Of a stretch of 64,000 bases of DNA, positions 1-7,974 are shown one piece after another. The stretch is from Paracoccaceae bacterium (lineage in GTDB: Bacteria; Pseudomonadota; Alphaproteobacteria; Rhodobacterales; Rhodobacteraceae), in assembly GCA_024742695.1 (NCBI GenBank), contig JANSXY010000020.1, forward strand, positions 1-64,000. Direction: 5' to 3'. The translations under genes were made by a program, and so were the position numbers. How positions within the stretch are numbered: the stretch's first letter is position 1; every line of letters starts with the position of its first letter. Below the pieces are notes generated by a model that saw only the letters and a list, made by a program, of their open reading frames with translations, was not told the DNA's origin and did no database searches.

Positions 1-641
1 AGCCGTTCTTCGCCCAGCCTGACGTTGCCGCGGTAGGGCAGGTTCTTCGGATCGGAGAGGATCTTGCGTACCTGCGGACGCCTGGCGTGGAACATGTCCA
101 TGTTGCCGCCGATGATCTTCTTGTGGTCGAAGTCGGGCACATCCGAGACAAAGGCGTCACGGTAGTCGACCATCAGCTTTTCCAGCGCCGGGTTCATGTG
201 CAGGATCCTGAAATCCTGGTCCAGCAGCATCATCGCGGCCGACGAGCCGTTGAAGGCGGCGCCCTGGAAGGCGGCATCGGCCGACCCCCTTGTACTGTCC
301 TCGAGCTCGCCGGCCAGTTGCAGCAGGTCGCGGGCGGCGATGCCGATCTCGTCCTTGCGCGTTGCGGCGGCGAGCGACAGGTCGAACCGACCCTCCCGCA
401 AGGCGCCGATGGCATCCTGCAGCGCCCCGTACGGGCGGATCGCGAGCAGATAGATCGCGACGGCCGGCGCCAGGAAGCACAGCGCCTCGATCGCGGGAAC
501 CAGCCAGCCCGGCGCGCTGGCCGAGATCAGCTGGCGTGCCGCAAGGCCCAGCGCGGTGAACAGCAAGGCGATCCCGATCGACTTGGCCAGCAGCGAGTTC
601 AGGAACGGAACCCGGTTCGGGGAATGTTCGGTCATCTCCAT
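1..641 (-). CDS. Methyl-accepting chemotaxis protein, N-terminal part (runs off window)
   Basis: This is the first 213 codons of a chemoreceptor, read on the minus strand and open at the left edge. Two hydrophobic segments near residues 20-38 and 51-70 are separated by only about a dozen residues, so it has almost no periplasmic domain and probably senses something inside the cell. A KDEIG motif near residue 98 is typical of a HAMP or linker helix. A PAS-type segment follows from about residue 125, with the motifs ILHMNPALEKLM and GGNMDMFHARRP. The methyl-accepting signalling domain would lie beyond the window. Two in-frame ATGs (641 and 635) are possible; an AAGGG-like ribosome site lies just upstream of 641. 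The family call rests on the TM-HAMP-PAS layout, which is common in alphaproteobacterial receptors; a PAS-containing kinase cannot be fully excluded. Confidence 0.8.
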   Translation of the reverse strand, partial: MEMTEHSPNRVPFLNSLLAKSIGIALLFTALGLAARQLISASAPGWLVPAIEALCFLAPAVAIYLLAIRPYGALQDAIGALREGRFDLSLAAATRKDEIGIAARDLLQLAGELEDSTRGSADAAFQGAAFNGSSAAMMLLDQDFRILHMNPALEKLMVDYRDAFVSDVPDFDHKKIIGGNMDMFHARRPQVRKILSDPKNLPYRGNVRLGEER

Positions 642-861
642 GAATCCCTTTTCCAAATGAGGATGGGGTCAAACCAGACGAGCTAATGAATGGACACGAA
701 GGATCGCCATTGGCGAGGCTGTCACCAGATTTTGCGCGCCGGGGTTGTGCATTGGTTAATCGGGCGCGCGCAGTACGGAGAATTCGACAGAAGATCTTCA
801 TCCCGCGTTAGGGATGCGCCGGGCAAGAATCACTGGCCCCGCGCCGGTCGGCGCATGGGCC

Positions 862-1290
862 ATGTCCGTGACGGGGCCGATGCCGATGCACCTTTCCAAG
901 CCACTGACATTCTTTGTCTATCGGTCCCGGAAACTATGCGGGCCGAATGCCGTCGATGATCTCGTCGCGCGGTCCGCGCGCAACAACCGGGCCGCGGGCG
1001 TGACCGGTCTTCTGGTGCACGACCCGGTCCATTTTCTTCAGTTTCTCGAAGGTCCGATGGATGCCGTCGGCGCGGCGGTTCTGCGGATTGCCGCCAGCGA
1101 CCTGCACGCGGACATGACCGTTCTCGCCTGCGAACCGACGGACATGCGGCTGTTCTCGGACTGGAGTCTGCGGGGCGTTTCGCTGGAGGGGCGGGGCGAG
1201 ACAATCGCCGATATCGCGGGCTCGCTCGACCTCGCCGATCCCGAAGGTTGCATCCGGCGCCTGAGGTTCTATGCCCTGTCGGTTGCATGA
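862..1290 (+). CDS. BLUF-domain blue-light photoreceptor
   Basis: This short protein (142 residues from this start) is essentially a single BLUF domain, which binds FAD and senses blue light. The key residues are all visible: Tyr20 (FFVYRSRKL), Asn42 (RNNRAAGVTGLL), Gln60 (FLQFLEGP) and Trp101 (FSDWSL). The Asn-Gln and Gln-Trp spacings (18 and 41) match those of AppA as I remember them. No output domain is fused, so it must signal by protein contact, as in AppA- or PixD-type systems. The start is uncertain: ATGs at 814, 862, 880 and 886 are in frame and none has a strong ribosome site. It stands alone next to a chemoreceptor on the other strand; a light-taxis link is only a guess. Confidence 0.9.
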   Translation: MSVTGPMPMHLSKPLTFFVYRSRKLCGPNAVDDLVARSARNNRAAGVTGLLVHDPVHFLQFLEGPMDAVGAAVLRIAASDLHADMTVLACEPTDMRLFSDWSLRGVSLEGRGETIADIAGSLDLADPEGCIRRLRFYALSVA

Positions 1291-1868
1291 CCGGGCGAAG
1301 CCGGCAGGCGGGTTTGAACCGGCCCCGCCGTCGGCGCATCCCGGTTGTGCCTGCCGCACGGTTCGGGTGCGCCTGACCCGATTGCAGCGCTTCCGTCATC
1401 GGTGATCCGCGAGGATCGCAGGAAACACGGGTGCCAATCAGCCTCCAGCCATGCCCCGGTTTCAGCGCCCGGAATTGACCCGCACGGGGCAGGGCTGACC
1501 CGCGCTGCGTCGTCCACCTGCTGCGCCTCGGCGGCCGGACGGGAGGGCCGCTCGCGCCGTACTCGGCCCTGGAAGGGCCAGCCTTGGTTGCCGGTCCCGA
1601 CGATCGCGCGGTGGTGGGTAAGGCGGCGCGGTCGCTGCGCTGCAAGGCGACCGCATTTCTCGCCGGGGGTGTCGGCCACCGGCGCCGAGGGTTCTGCGGT
1701 CGCCGGCTTCGCCATCCGGACCCGCTTCGCCGGTCCCCCCGCCGCAGCGTGCGGACCGGCCACGCACGGGGACTGCAACCGGGCCACCCGACCAGGGCAG
1801 GCCACGTTCTCATCGAGGCCGACAAAAGCATGTTGCCTAGGCTGCGGCTTGCCTGTCAGTTCTAATCC
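1291..1868. other. Intergenic region without a recognisable gene
   Basis: About 578 bases lie between the BLUF gene and the LysR gene. The open frames crossing it in several directions have low-complexity, Arg/Pro-rich translations typical of shadows in high-GC DNA. A GC-rich imperfect inverted repeat sits just after the BLUF stop (about 1300-1340, arms beginning GCCGGC and ending GTCGGC) and may help end transcription. I see no RNA gene or mobile element here. Confidence 0.5.
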
Positions 1869-2786
1869 ATGCCGAGACGCCTGCCCCCGCTCAATGCCAT
1901 CCGCGCCTTCGAGGCCAGCGCCCGTCATGGCGGCTTCGTGGCCGCCTCCCAGGAACTCGGCGTCACCCCCGCGGCGGTCAGCCTGCAGATACGCAAGCTT
2001 GAGGAATTTTACGAGGTCACCCTTTTCCACCGCCTTCCAAGCGGCGTTGAACTCACCGAGATCGGCGCCGCGGTCTTCGCAGACTGTACGGCGGCGCTTG
2101 CGACGCTCCAGTCCACCACCGATCTCGTGGCCGCGCGCGAGACGCGGTCGCGCATCGTCATCAGTTGCATCAACTCGCTGGCGCATCGCTGGCTTGCCCG
2201 GCATCTGGCGCAACTGTCAGCGCGCGTGCCGGATCACTGGATCGAGGTCCGCGCCGAGCCCGATCCGGTCGATTTCGAGGATCGGGGCGTCGATCTACGC
2301 ATTACCTACGGCGAGCATCTCTATCCCCACCACGACACGCGCCCCCTTTTCACCGACTGCCTCGTTCCGCTTTGCACGCCGCAGTACGCGGCATCGGCCG
2401 GCCTTCCCGGTCATTCGCCCGAGGTGCTGGAGGAAGAACAGCTGATCGAGACATGGTGGAGCCCCAGTTTCTGGGCCTATCCGACCTGGGGCGACTGGTT
2501 TGCCGAAGCGGGTTTCCCGCGCCAGCCCAGGCAGGGGATCGGACCGGCAGTGAATATGCCGGCGCTGGCCATCGACATGGCCTTGGCCGGCGTCGGGATC
2601 GCGCTGGGGCAGGTGGCGCTGGCGGCGCAGGACATTGACTCCGGCCGGCTGGTCGCACCCTACGATTGCCGGCTTCCGATGCCGAGCCCCTATGCGATCG
2701 TGACCCCGCGCTCCGCACGCCGGAAGAAACGGCTTGCGCGGGTGGTTGCGGCGCTGGAGGAACTGGCGGCGCCGCTTTCGGCCTGA
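1869..2786 (+). CDS. LysR-family transcriptional regulator (GcvA-like)
   Basis: A 305-residue LysR-type regulator. The N-terminus (LPPLNAIRAFEASARHGGF) is the GcvA-subgroup winged-helix signature, and the recognition helix region reads VTPAAVSLQIRKLEE. The rest is the periplasmic-binding-protein-like effector domain. The ATG at 1869 puts the helix-turn-helix at the usual distance from the N-terminus. It is the first gene of the catabolic island and lies about 170 bp upstream of the DddP-like gene on the same strand. It probably controls that operon or is co-transcribed with it, but no clear operator was found in the gap 2787-2956. Confidence 0.9.
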   Translation: MPRRLPPLNAIRAFEASARHGGFVAASQELGVTPAAVSLQIRKLEEFYEVTLFHRLPSGVELTEIGAAVFADCTAALATLQSTTDLVAARETRSRIVISCINSLAHRWLARHLAQLSARVPDHWIEVRAEPDPVDFEDRGVDLRITYGEHLYPHHDTRPLFTDCLVPLCTPQYAASAGLPGHSPEVLEEEQLIETWWSPSFWAYPTWGDWFAEAGFPRQPRQGIGPAVNMPALAIDMALAGVGIALGQVALAAQDIDSGRLVAPYDCRLPMPSPYAIVTPRSARRKKRLARVVAALEELAAPLSA

Positions 2787-2956
2787 CCGTTGCGGAATTG
2801 CCCTGCGCAAGCCGCTGCAGGCCCGGCGCCGGCACGGGCGGCCCTTGCCCCCATTTTTCCTTGTCCTGATGCAGTTTTTCTGCCGTTGAGGCCAGGGGTT
2901 GCCGTTCCTAACCTGCGCGCGAGTGCCACAGCCGGCACGAAGGGGAAGGGGTTGCC

Positions 2957-4240
2957 ATGGACGATCACCTGCCAAGGACGGGCGACGTGATTCCGGAACT
3001 CAGCGACGGACTGAAACGGTCCTTCCTGAACATCGACGCCTTTGGAAAACCCCTGAAATCCCCGATCCCGCAATCCACGCTCGACCGCACGCGGGCCTGG
3101 CGGCTGAAGCGGATGCGCGACCAGGTCGTGGCACATGACTGCGCGGCAATCCTGATGTATTCGCCGATCAACATCCGCTACGCCTTCGACTACACGAACA
3201 TGCAGATCTGGTCGACGCGCGAGGCCACGCGCTACGCGCTGCTGTTCGGCGAAGGCCCGGCGATCATGCACGAATACAAGGGTGCCGAGCATCTGGTGAA
3301 GAACGGCGCCGGGGTCGACATGGTGGTGCCCGCGACGACCTGGCTCTACATGATCTCCGACAGCGAGGTGCAGGCCCGCGCGGCCCGCTGGGCGGCGGAG
3401 ATCGCCGATCTGGTCACGCAGTACGGCGGCGGCAATCGCCGCATTGCGGCAGACAAGCTGGACCCGCTTGGTCTGCGCGCGCTCGAGGCTCTGGGCATCG
3501 AGGTGATCGACGGGCAGGAACTGGCCGAAAAGGCCCGCAGCCTGAAGTCGCCCGAGGAAATCGAGTTGATGCAGTGGACCCTGACGGTGGCCGAAAGCGG
3601 GATGTGGCGGATGCATGCCGCCTCCGTTCCCGGCGCCACGGAGAACGAGATCTGGGCCGAGCTGCACCACGAGAACATCCGTTCCGGAGGGGAATGGTTC
3701 GAGGCGCGGCTGCTGTCGTCCGGGCCCCGGACGAACCCGTGGTACCAGGAAGCCTCCGACCGGGTGATCTCGGAAGGCGAAATGATCAGCTTCGATACCG
3801 ACATGATCGGCCCCTACGGCTACTGCGCCGACCTCAGCCGGTCGTGGACCTGTGGCCACGTGCCGATGACGCCAACGCAACGGGGCCTCTACCGCCTGGC
3901 GCTGGACCAGATTCAGCAGAACACCGAGATCCTGCGCGCCGACATGACCTTTGCCGAGTTCAACGAGAAGAGCTGGAAAATCCCCGAGGAGAACCAGCCC
4001 TTCCGGTACTCGCTGGCGATTCATGGCGTCGGTCTGGTGGACGAATGGCCGGTCGTGCCCCTGCATGTGGACGTGGACGGCAGCTTCGGCGCGCGCGAGG
4101 GCCGGTTCCACGAGAACATGGTCGTCTGCGTCGAAAGCCTGATGGCGGCGCCGGGGACGGAAAGCATCAAGCTTGAAACGCAGGTTCTGATCACGGCGAA
4201 CGGGCCGGTCCGGCTCGACACCTTCCCATGGGAGATGTGA
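2957..4240 (+). CDS. M24-fold metalloprotein, DddP-like (possible DMSP lyase paralogue or Xaa-Pro dipeptidase-like)
   Basis: A 427-residue member of the M24 (pita-bread) family. The C-terminal domain carries a full metal-ligand set: Asp280, Asp282, Asp292, His356, Glu393 and Glu407. The D-x-D-x9-D-x63-H spacing equals that of the ligands I recall for DddP of Ruegeria (D295, D297, D307, H371). The segment GEWFEARLLSSGPRTNPWYQ also closely resembles DddP, the cofactor-binding lyase that cleaves dimethylsulfoniopropionate. Other M24 relatives (prolidase, creatinase) fit less well, but substrate cannot be assigned. The ATG at 2957 follows an AAGGGG ribosome site. Its stop overlaps the start of the MttB-like gene (TGATG), so the two are translationally coupled, suggesting that both act on the same methylated compound. 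Confidence 0.75.
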   Translation: MDDHLPRTGDVIPELSDGLKRSFLNIDAFGKPLKSPIPQSTLDRTRAWRLKRMRDQVVAHDCAAILMYSPINIRYAFDYTNMQIWSTREATRYALLFGEGPAIMHEYKGAEHLVKNGAGVDMVVPATTWLYMISDSEVQARAARWAAEIADLVTQYGGGNRRIAADKLDPLGLRALEALGIEVIDGQELAEKARSLKSPEEIELMQWTLTVAESGMWRMHAASVPGATENEIWAELHHENIRSGGEWFEARLLSSGPRTNPWYQEASDRVISEGEMISFDTDMIGPYGYCADLSRSWTCGHVPMTPTQRGLYRLALDQIQQNTEILRADMTFAEFNEKSWKIPEENQPFRYSLAIHGVGLVDEWPVVPLHVDVDGSFGAREGRFHENMVVCVESLMAAPGTESIKLETQVLITANGPVRLDTFPWEM

Positions 4241-5781
4241 TGCAAGTCCCCCGCCGCCGCGGGCGCGCGGCGCAATCCTCGGCCCGATCTGCCGCTGCCC
4301 GCATTCCGCAAGCCCCCAGGGGTGGCCCTCGGCACTGCACCGCCCCGCTTTCGTTCGTCGCCCCGGAGGCGCTGGTCCAGATTCACGAGGCCTCGCTCAC
4401 CATCCTCGAGGAGATCGGGATGGATTTCCTGTCGCCGCGGGCGCGTGCAATGGCCATTTCGGCCGGCGCCACGGCGGGACCGGAGCCGGAACGGCTGCGT
4501 TTCGACCGTGGCCTCGTGACGGAAATGGTGGCCAAGGCCCCGGCCCGGTTCGTCCTGCGGGCCGGCGACCCGTTGAAGAACCTTCCGATCGGCGAGGGTT
4601 TCACGCATTGGGGCTGCGTGTCTTCCGCCCCGCAGGTGAACGATCTCTCCGGCGGTCGCCGCCCCGGCAGCCAGGAGGATTTCCGCCGCTTCGTGAAGCT
4701 TGGCCACGGCCTGAACGTCATCGGCTTTTTCGGCGGCTACCCGGTGGAGCCGCAGGATCTCCCCCCCGCGACCCGTCATCTGGATTGCATCAGCGACTTC
4801 CTGACGCTGACCGACAAGGTCTTTCATCCCTACTGCCTTGGCGCGACGCGCATCCGGGACGCCCTGGACCTGATCCGGCTTGCACGCGGCCTGACCGAAG
4901 ACGAACTGCGCGAAGGACCGCAGTGCTATACCGTCGTCAACTCGTCTTCGCCGCTGCGCTACGATGCCCCGATGCTGGACGGGCTGATCGAAATGGCCTT
5001 GGCCAACCAGTGCGTCTGCTTCACCCCGTTCACGCTCGCGGGCGCGATGGCCCCGATCACGCTGGCAGGCGCGCTTGCCCAGCAGAACGCCGAGACGCTG
5101 GCCGGCATTGCCTTTGCCCAGATGGTCCGGCCCGGTGCGCCGGTGATCTACGGCGCCTACACGTCGAACGTCGACATGCGGACGGGGGCGCCCGCGATGG
5201 GGACGCCGGAGTATTTCAAGGCGGCCGTGATCTCGGGCCAACTCGCGCGGTTCTACGGCGTACCCTACCGGTCGTCCGGCGGCAACGCCGCGAACGCGCC
5301 CGACGCGCAGGCGGTCTACGAGACGACGTTCGCGCTCTGGGGGGCGAAGCTCGGGCAGGCGGATATCGTGATGCATTCCGCCGGCTGGCTGGAAGGCGGG
5401 CTTTCGGCCAGCCCCGAGAAACTGGTCATCGACGCGGAGATCCTTCAGGGAATCGATGCCGCGTTCGCGCCGGTCGCGGTGGATGACGAAAGCCTTGGCC
5501 TTGACGCGATCCGCGAGGTTGGGCCGGGCGGGCATTTCTTCGGGGCCGCGCACACGATGGCCCGCTACACGAGCGAATTCTACAGCCCGCTGCTTTCCGA
5601 CTGGTCGAACTTCGGCGCCTGGACGGCCGCCGGTTCGCGCGAAACCCTGGCAAGGGCGCACGACCTGATGAAGGCCCTGCTGGATGCCTACGAGCCCCCC
5701 GCGCTGGAACCGGCCCGGGCCGAGGCGATGGCCGCCCACGTCGCCCGCCGGAAGGCCGAGGGGGGCGCATTGGATGCCTGA
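4240..5781 (+). CDS. Trimethylamine methyltransferase (MttB) family protein, non-pyrrolysine type
   Basis: This 513-residue protein belongs to the MttB superfamily of TIM-barrel enzymes that move a methyl group from a quaternary or tertiary amine to a corrinoid protein. The frame has no internal amber codon, so it is the non-pyrrolysine kind, whose characterised members act on glycine betaine, proline betaine or carnitine. Visible segments include the N-terminal ILEEIGMDFLSPRA helix and the barrel region RSSGGNAANAPDAQAVYETT. The ATG at 4240 overlaps the preceding stop; a more upstream ATG at 4228 would overlap further. The first 35 residues are Arg/Ala-rich and poorly conserved in type. No corrinoid protein or activating enzyme is encoded in this window, so the methyl acceptor must be elsewhere or different. 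Its 3' end overlaps the next gene by 8 bp. Confidence 0.85.
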   Translation: MQVPRRRGRAAQSSARSAAARIPQAPRGGPRHCTAPLSFVAPEALVQIHEASLTILEEIGMDFLSPRARAMAISAGATAGPEPERLRFDRGLVTEMVAKAPARFVLRAGDPLKNLPIGEGFTHWGCVSSAPQVNDLSGGRRPGSQEDFRRFVKLGHGLNVIGFFGGYPVEPQDLPPATRHLDCISDFLTLTDKVFHPYCLGATRIRDALDLIRLARGLTEDELREGPQCYTVVNSSSPLRYDAPMLDGLIEMALANQCVCFTPFTLAGAMAPITLAGALAQQNAETLAGIAFAQMVRPGAPVIYGAYTSNVDMRTGAPAMGTPEYFKAAVISGQLARFYGVPYRSSGGNAANAPDAQAVYETTFALWGAKLGQADIVMHSAGWLEGGLSASPEKLVIDAEILQGIDAAFAPVAVDDESLGLDAIREVGPGGHFFGAAHTMARYTSEFYSPLLSDWSNFGAWTAAGSRETLARAHDLMKALLDAYEPPALEPARAEAMAAHVARRKAEGGALDA

Positions 5782-7813
5782 GGTCCGCGCCGGACTCGGA
5801 CCGCTGTTCGAGCCGCTGACGCTGCGGGGGCGGGTGCTGAAGAACCGGATCGCCAGCACGGCTCACGCGCCCGGCTACGCCGAGCAAGGCCTGCCCGGCC
5901 CGCGTTACCAGGCCTACCACGAGGCCAAGGCCAGGGGCGGAATCGGGCTGACGATGTTCGGCGGATCGTCGATCGTGTCGGGCGACGTTACCTCGATCTA
6001 CGGGCAGATCGACGTGTCGAACGACCGGATCATCCCGCATTTCCGCGCCTTTGCCGACCGCATACACGCCCATGGTGCGGCCCTGATGTGCCAGATCAGC
6101 CACATGGGCCGCCGGACCGCCTGGGACGCGGGCGACTGGATCGCCCCGGTTGGCCCATCGGCGGTGCGGGATCCCGCGCACCGCGCCATGCCCCGCGCCA
6201 TGGAAGAGGAGGACATCGCCCGCGTCCTTGCCGACTATGCCGCCGCCGCGCGCCGCTGCGCCGAGGGCGGACTCGATGGCTGCGAGGTCTTTGTCACGTC
6301 GCACCTGCCGGGCCAGTTCCTGTCGCCGGCAGCGAACCGGCGCGAGGACCGGTGGGGTGGCGACCTGCAAAACCGGATGCGGTTCCTGCTGGAGATCCTG
6401 CGCGGTGTCCGCACCGCGGTGCCGCAGGACTTCGTCGTCTCGCTGCGGATGAGCCCGGATGAAAGTGGCGAAGGCGGCCCGGATGCCGCCGAATGCCTCG
6501 CCGTTGCCGCCGCCGCCCGCGACGAGGGGCTGATCGACCTCGTGAACCTGATCGGCCCCGGCGGCGCGACCAATGCCTCGATCGCGCAGGTGATCCCCGG
6601 CATGGCGCTCCCGCTGGCGCCCTGGATGCAGATGGCGAAGGATTTCCGGGAACGGATTGGCCTGCCGGTTCTGCATGCCACCCGGATCACCGATCTCGGG
6701 ACCGCCGCCCATGCCGTCGCGTCGGGCGCGGTGGACCTTGTCGGCATGACGCGCGGCCATATCGCCGATCCGAACATCGTGCGAAAGGCGCTTGCCGGGC
6801 AGGAGGACCGCATCCGCCCCTGTGTCGGCGCCTCATACTGCATCGACCGGGTCTATTCCGGCAAGGACGCCCTTTGCCTGCACAATGCCGCCACCGGCCG
6901 CGAAACCTGGCTTCCGCAGGATATCGAGCCGTCCGAAACGCGTCTCAAGGCCGTGGTCGTGGGGGGCGGACCGGCCGGTATGGAGGCGGCGCGGGTGCTG
7001 GCACTGCGCGGGCATGAGGTGCTGCTTCTCGAGGCGTCCACACGCCTTGGCGGCCAGATCCGGCTGGCCCAGAAGGCAGCCTGGCGGCGCGACCTGGCCG
7101 GGATCGCCGACTGGCTGGTCGTGGAACTGGGCCATCTGGGTGTTTCCGTTCGGTTCGATGTCTGGGCCGAAGCCGAAACGGTGCTTGCCGAGGCGCCCGA
7201 CATCGTGATCGACGCGACGGGCGGGTTGCCCAAGGGCATGGCGATCCCTGGCGCCCACCTTGTCACCACGGGCTGGGAAGCGCTTTCAAATCCACCCGAA
7301 GCCGGCCGGTCCGTCCTGATCCACGACGAGGTCGGCGGGCATCAGGCGGTCTCCCTGGCCGAATTCCTCGTGCGACGGGGCTGCGACGTCGAGATATGCA
7401 CTCCGGATCGACTGGTCGGGCGCGAGCTTGGCGGGTCTTCGTACCCCGTCTACCTCGGCAATCTCGCCCGCGCGGGGGTGGTGATGACGCCGGCGACGGC
7501 GCTCGCCGCTGTCGAGGCGCGGGGCAATCGGCTGGTTGCGCGGCTGGCGCATGAATACGGCGGTCCCGAACTCCGGCGCACCGTCGACCTGGTGATCGCG
7601 GAATGCGGGACCGAACCGATACCCGACCTGTTCGCCGCCCTGAAACCGCATTCCGTCAATCATGGCGTGACCGATCTTGCCGCAACGCTGGCGGGAACGC
7701 CGCAGCCGCTGGCCGGCCGGGGAATGCGGCTGTTCAAGGTGGGCGACGCCGCCGCGAGCCGCGACATCCACGCCGCGCTCCTCGATTCCCTGCGCCTGTG
7801 CAAGGGACTTTGA
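5774..7813 (+). CDS. Flavin/Fe-S oxidoreductase of the TMADH/2,4-dienoyl-CoA reductase family (DgcA/StcD-like demethylase)
   Basis: A 679-residue two-part enzyme: an Old Yellow Enzyme-type FMN barrel (residues 1 to about 345) followed by a Fe-S segment and an NAD/FAD domain with a Rossmann motif VVGGGPAGMEAARVL near residue 395. Relatives oxidatively demethylate trimethylamine, dimethylglycine or N-methylproline. The Fe-S motif has Cys350, Cys356 and Cys368, but the position of the second TMADH cysteine is Ala353, so only three of the four expected ligands are present. I believe this is shared by DgcA/StcD-type proteins. The GTG-free start ATG at 5774 lies inside the end of the MttB-like gene (8-bp overlap), giving a tight three-gene unit with the DddP-like and MttB-like genes. 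This context supports a role in demethylating an N-methylated compound. Confidence 0.85.
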   Translation: MPEVRAGLGPLFEPLTLRGRVLKNRIASTAHAPGYAEQGLPGPRYQAYHEAKARGGIGLTMFGGSSIVSGDVTSIYGQIDVSNDRIIPHFRAFADRIHAHGAALMCQISHMGRRTAWDAGDWIAPVGPSAVRDPAHRAMPRAMEEEDIARVLADYAAAARRCAEGGLDGCEVFVTSHLPGQFLSPAANRREDRWGGDLQNRMRFLLEILRGVRTAVPQDFVVSLRMSPDESGEGGPDAAECLAVAAAARDEGLIDLVNLIGPGGATNASIAQVIPGMALPLAPWMQMAKDFRERIGLPVLHATRITDLGTAAHAVASGAVDLVGMTRGHIADPNIVRKALAGQEDRIRPCVGASYCIDRVYSGKDALCLHNAATGRETWLPQDIEPSETRLKAVVVGGGPAGMEAARVLALRGHEVLLLEASTRLGGQIRLAQKAAWRRDLAGIADWLVVELGHLGVSVRFDVWAEAETVLAEAPDIVIDATGGLPKGMAIPGAHLVTTGWEALSNPPEAGRSVLIHDEVGGHQAVSLAEFLVRRGCDVEICTPDRLVGRELGGSSYPVYLGNLARAGVVMTPATALAAVEARGNRLVARLAHEYGGPELRRTVDLVIAECGTEPIPDLFAALKPHSVNHGVTDLAATLAGTPQPLAGRGMRLFKVGDAAASRDIHAALLDSLRLCKGL

Positions 7814-7841
7814 GGGTTGGCATCGGGGCACAAAGCATAAG

Positions 7842-7866
7842 ATTTTCTGACCCGGAGTCAGGAATT
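7842..7866. promoter_or_regulatory. Imperfect palindrome upstream of the first binding-protein gene
   Basis: Two 10-base arms, ATTTTCTGAC and GTCAGGAATT, flank a 5-base centre (CCGGA); the inner five pairs are perfect and 8 of 10 pairs match overall. It lies about 110 bp before the ABC binding-protein start, where a regulator could act, and a GCATAA half-site sits at 7835-7840 just before it. It could also be a weak terminator of the preceding operon, though it has no T-tract. Confidence 0.35.
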
Positions 7867-7974
7867 GTGCAGTTGCCGCTTTGGTTCTCCTGAGCCTTGC
7901 TTGACGTGGGAAGAGCCAAGAGGCCGCCGATTCAGGAACAGATGCACGCACAAGCATCCTTCAGGGAGTAGCCC

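Noticed and set aside
830-2445. Long open frames on both strands across 830-2445
   Set aside because: Their translations are low-complexity and overlap the BLUF and LysR genes in other frames; no family motif is visible.
4240-5781. Possible pyrrolysine-type trimethylamine methyltransferase
   Set aside because: The frame contains no internal amber codon, so it is the non-pyrrolysine type.
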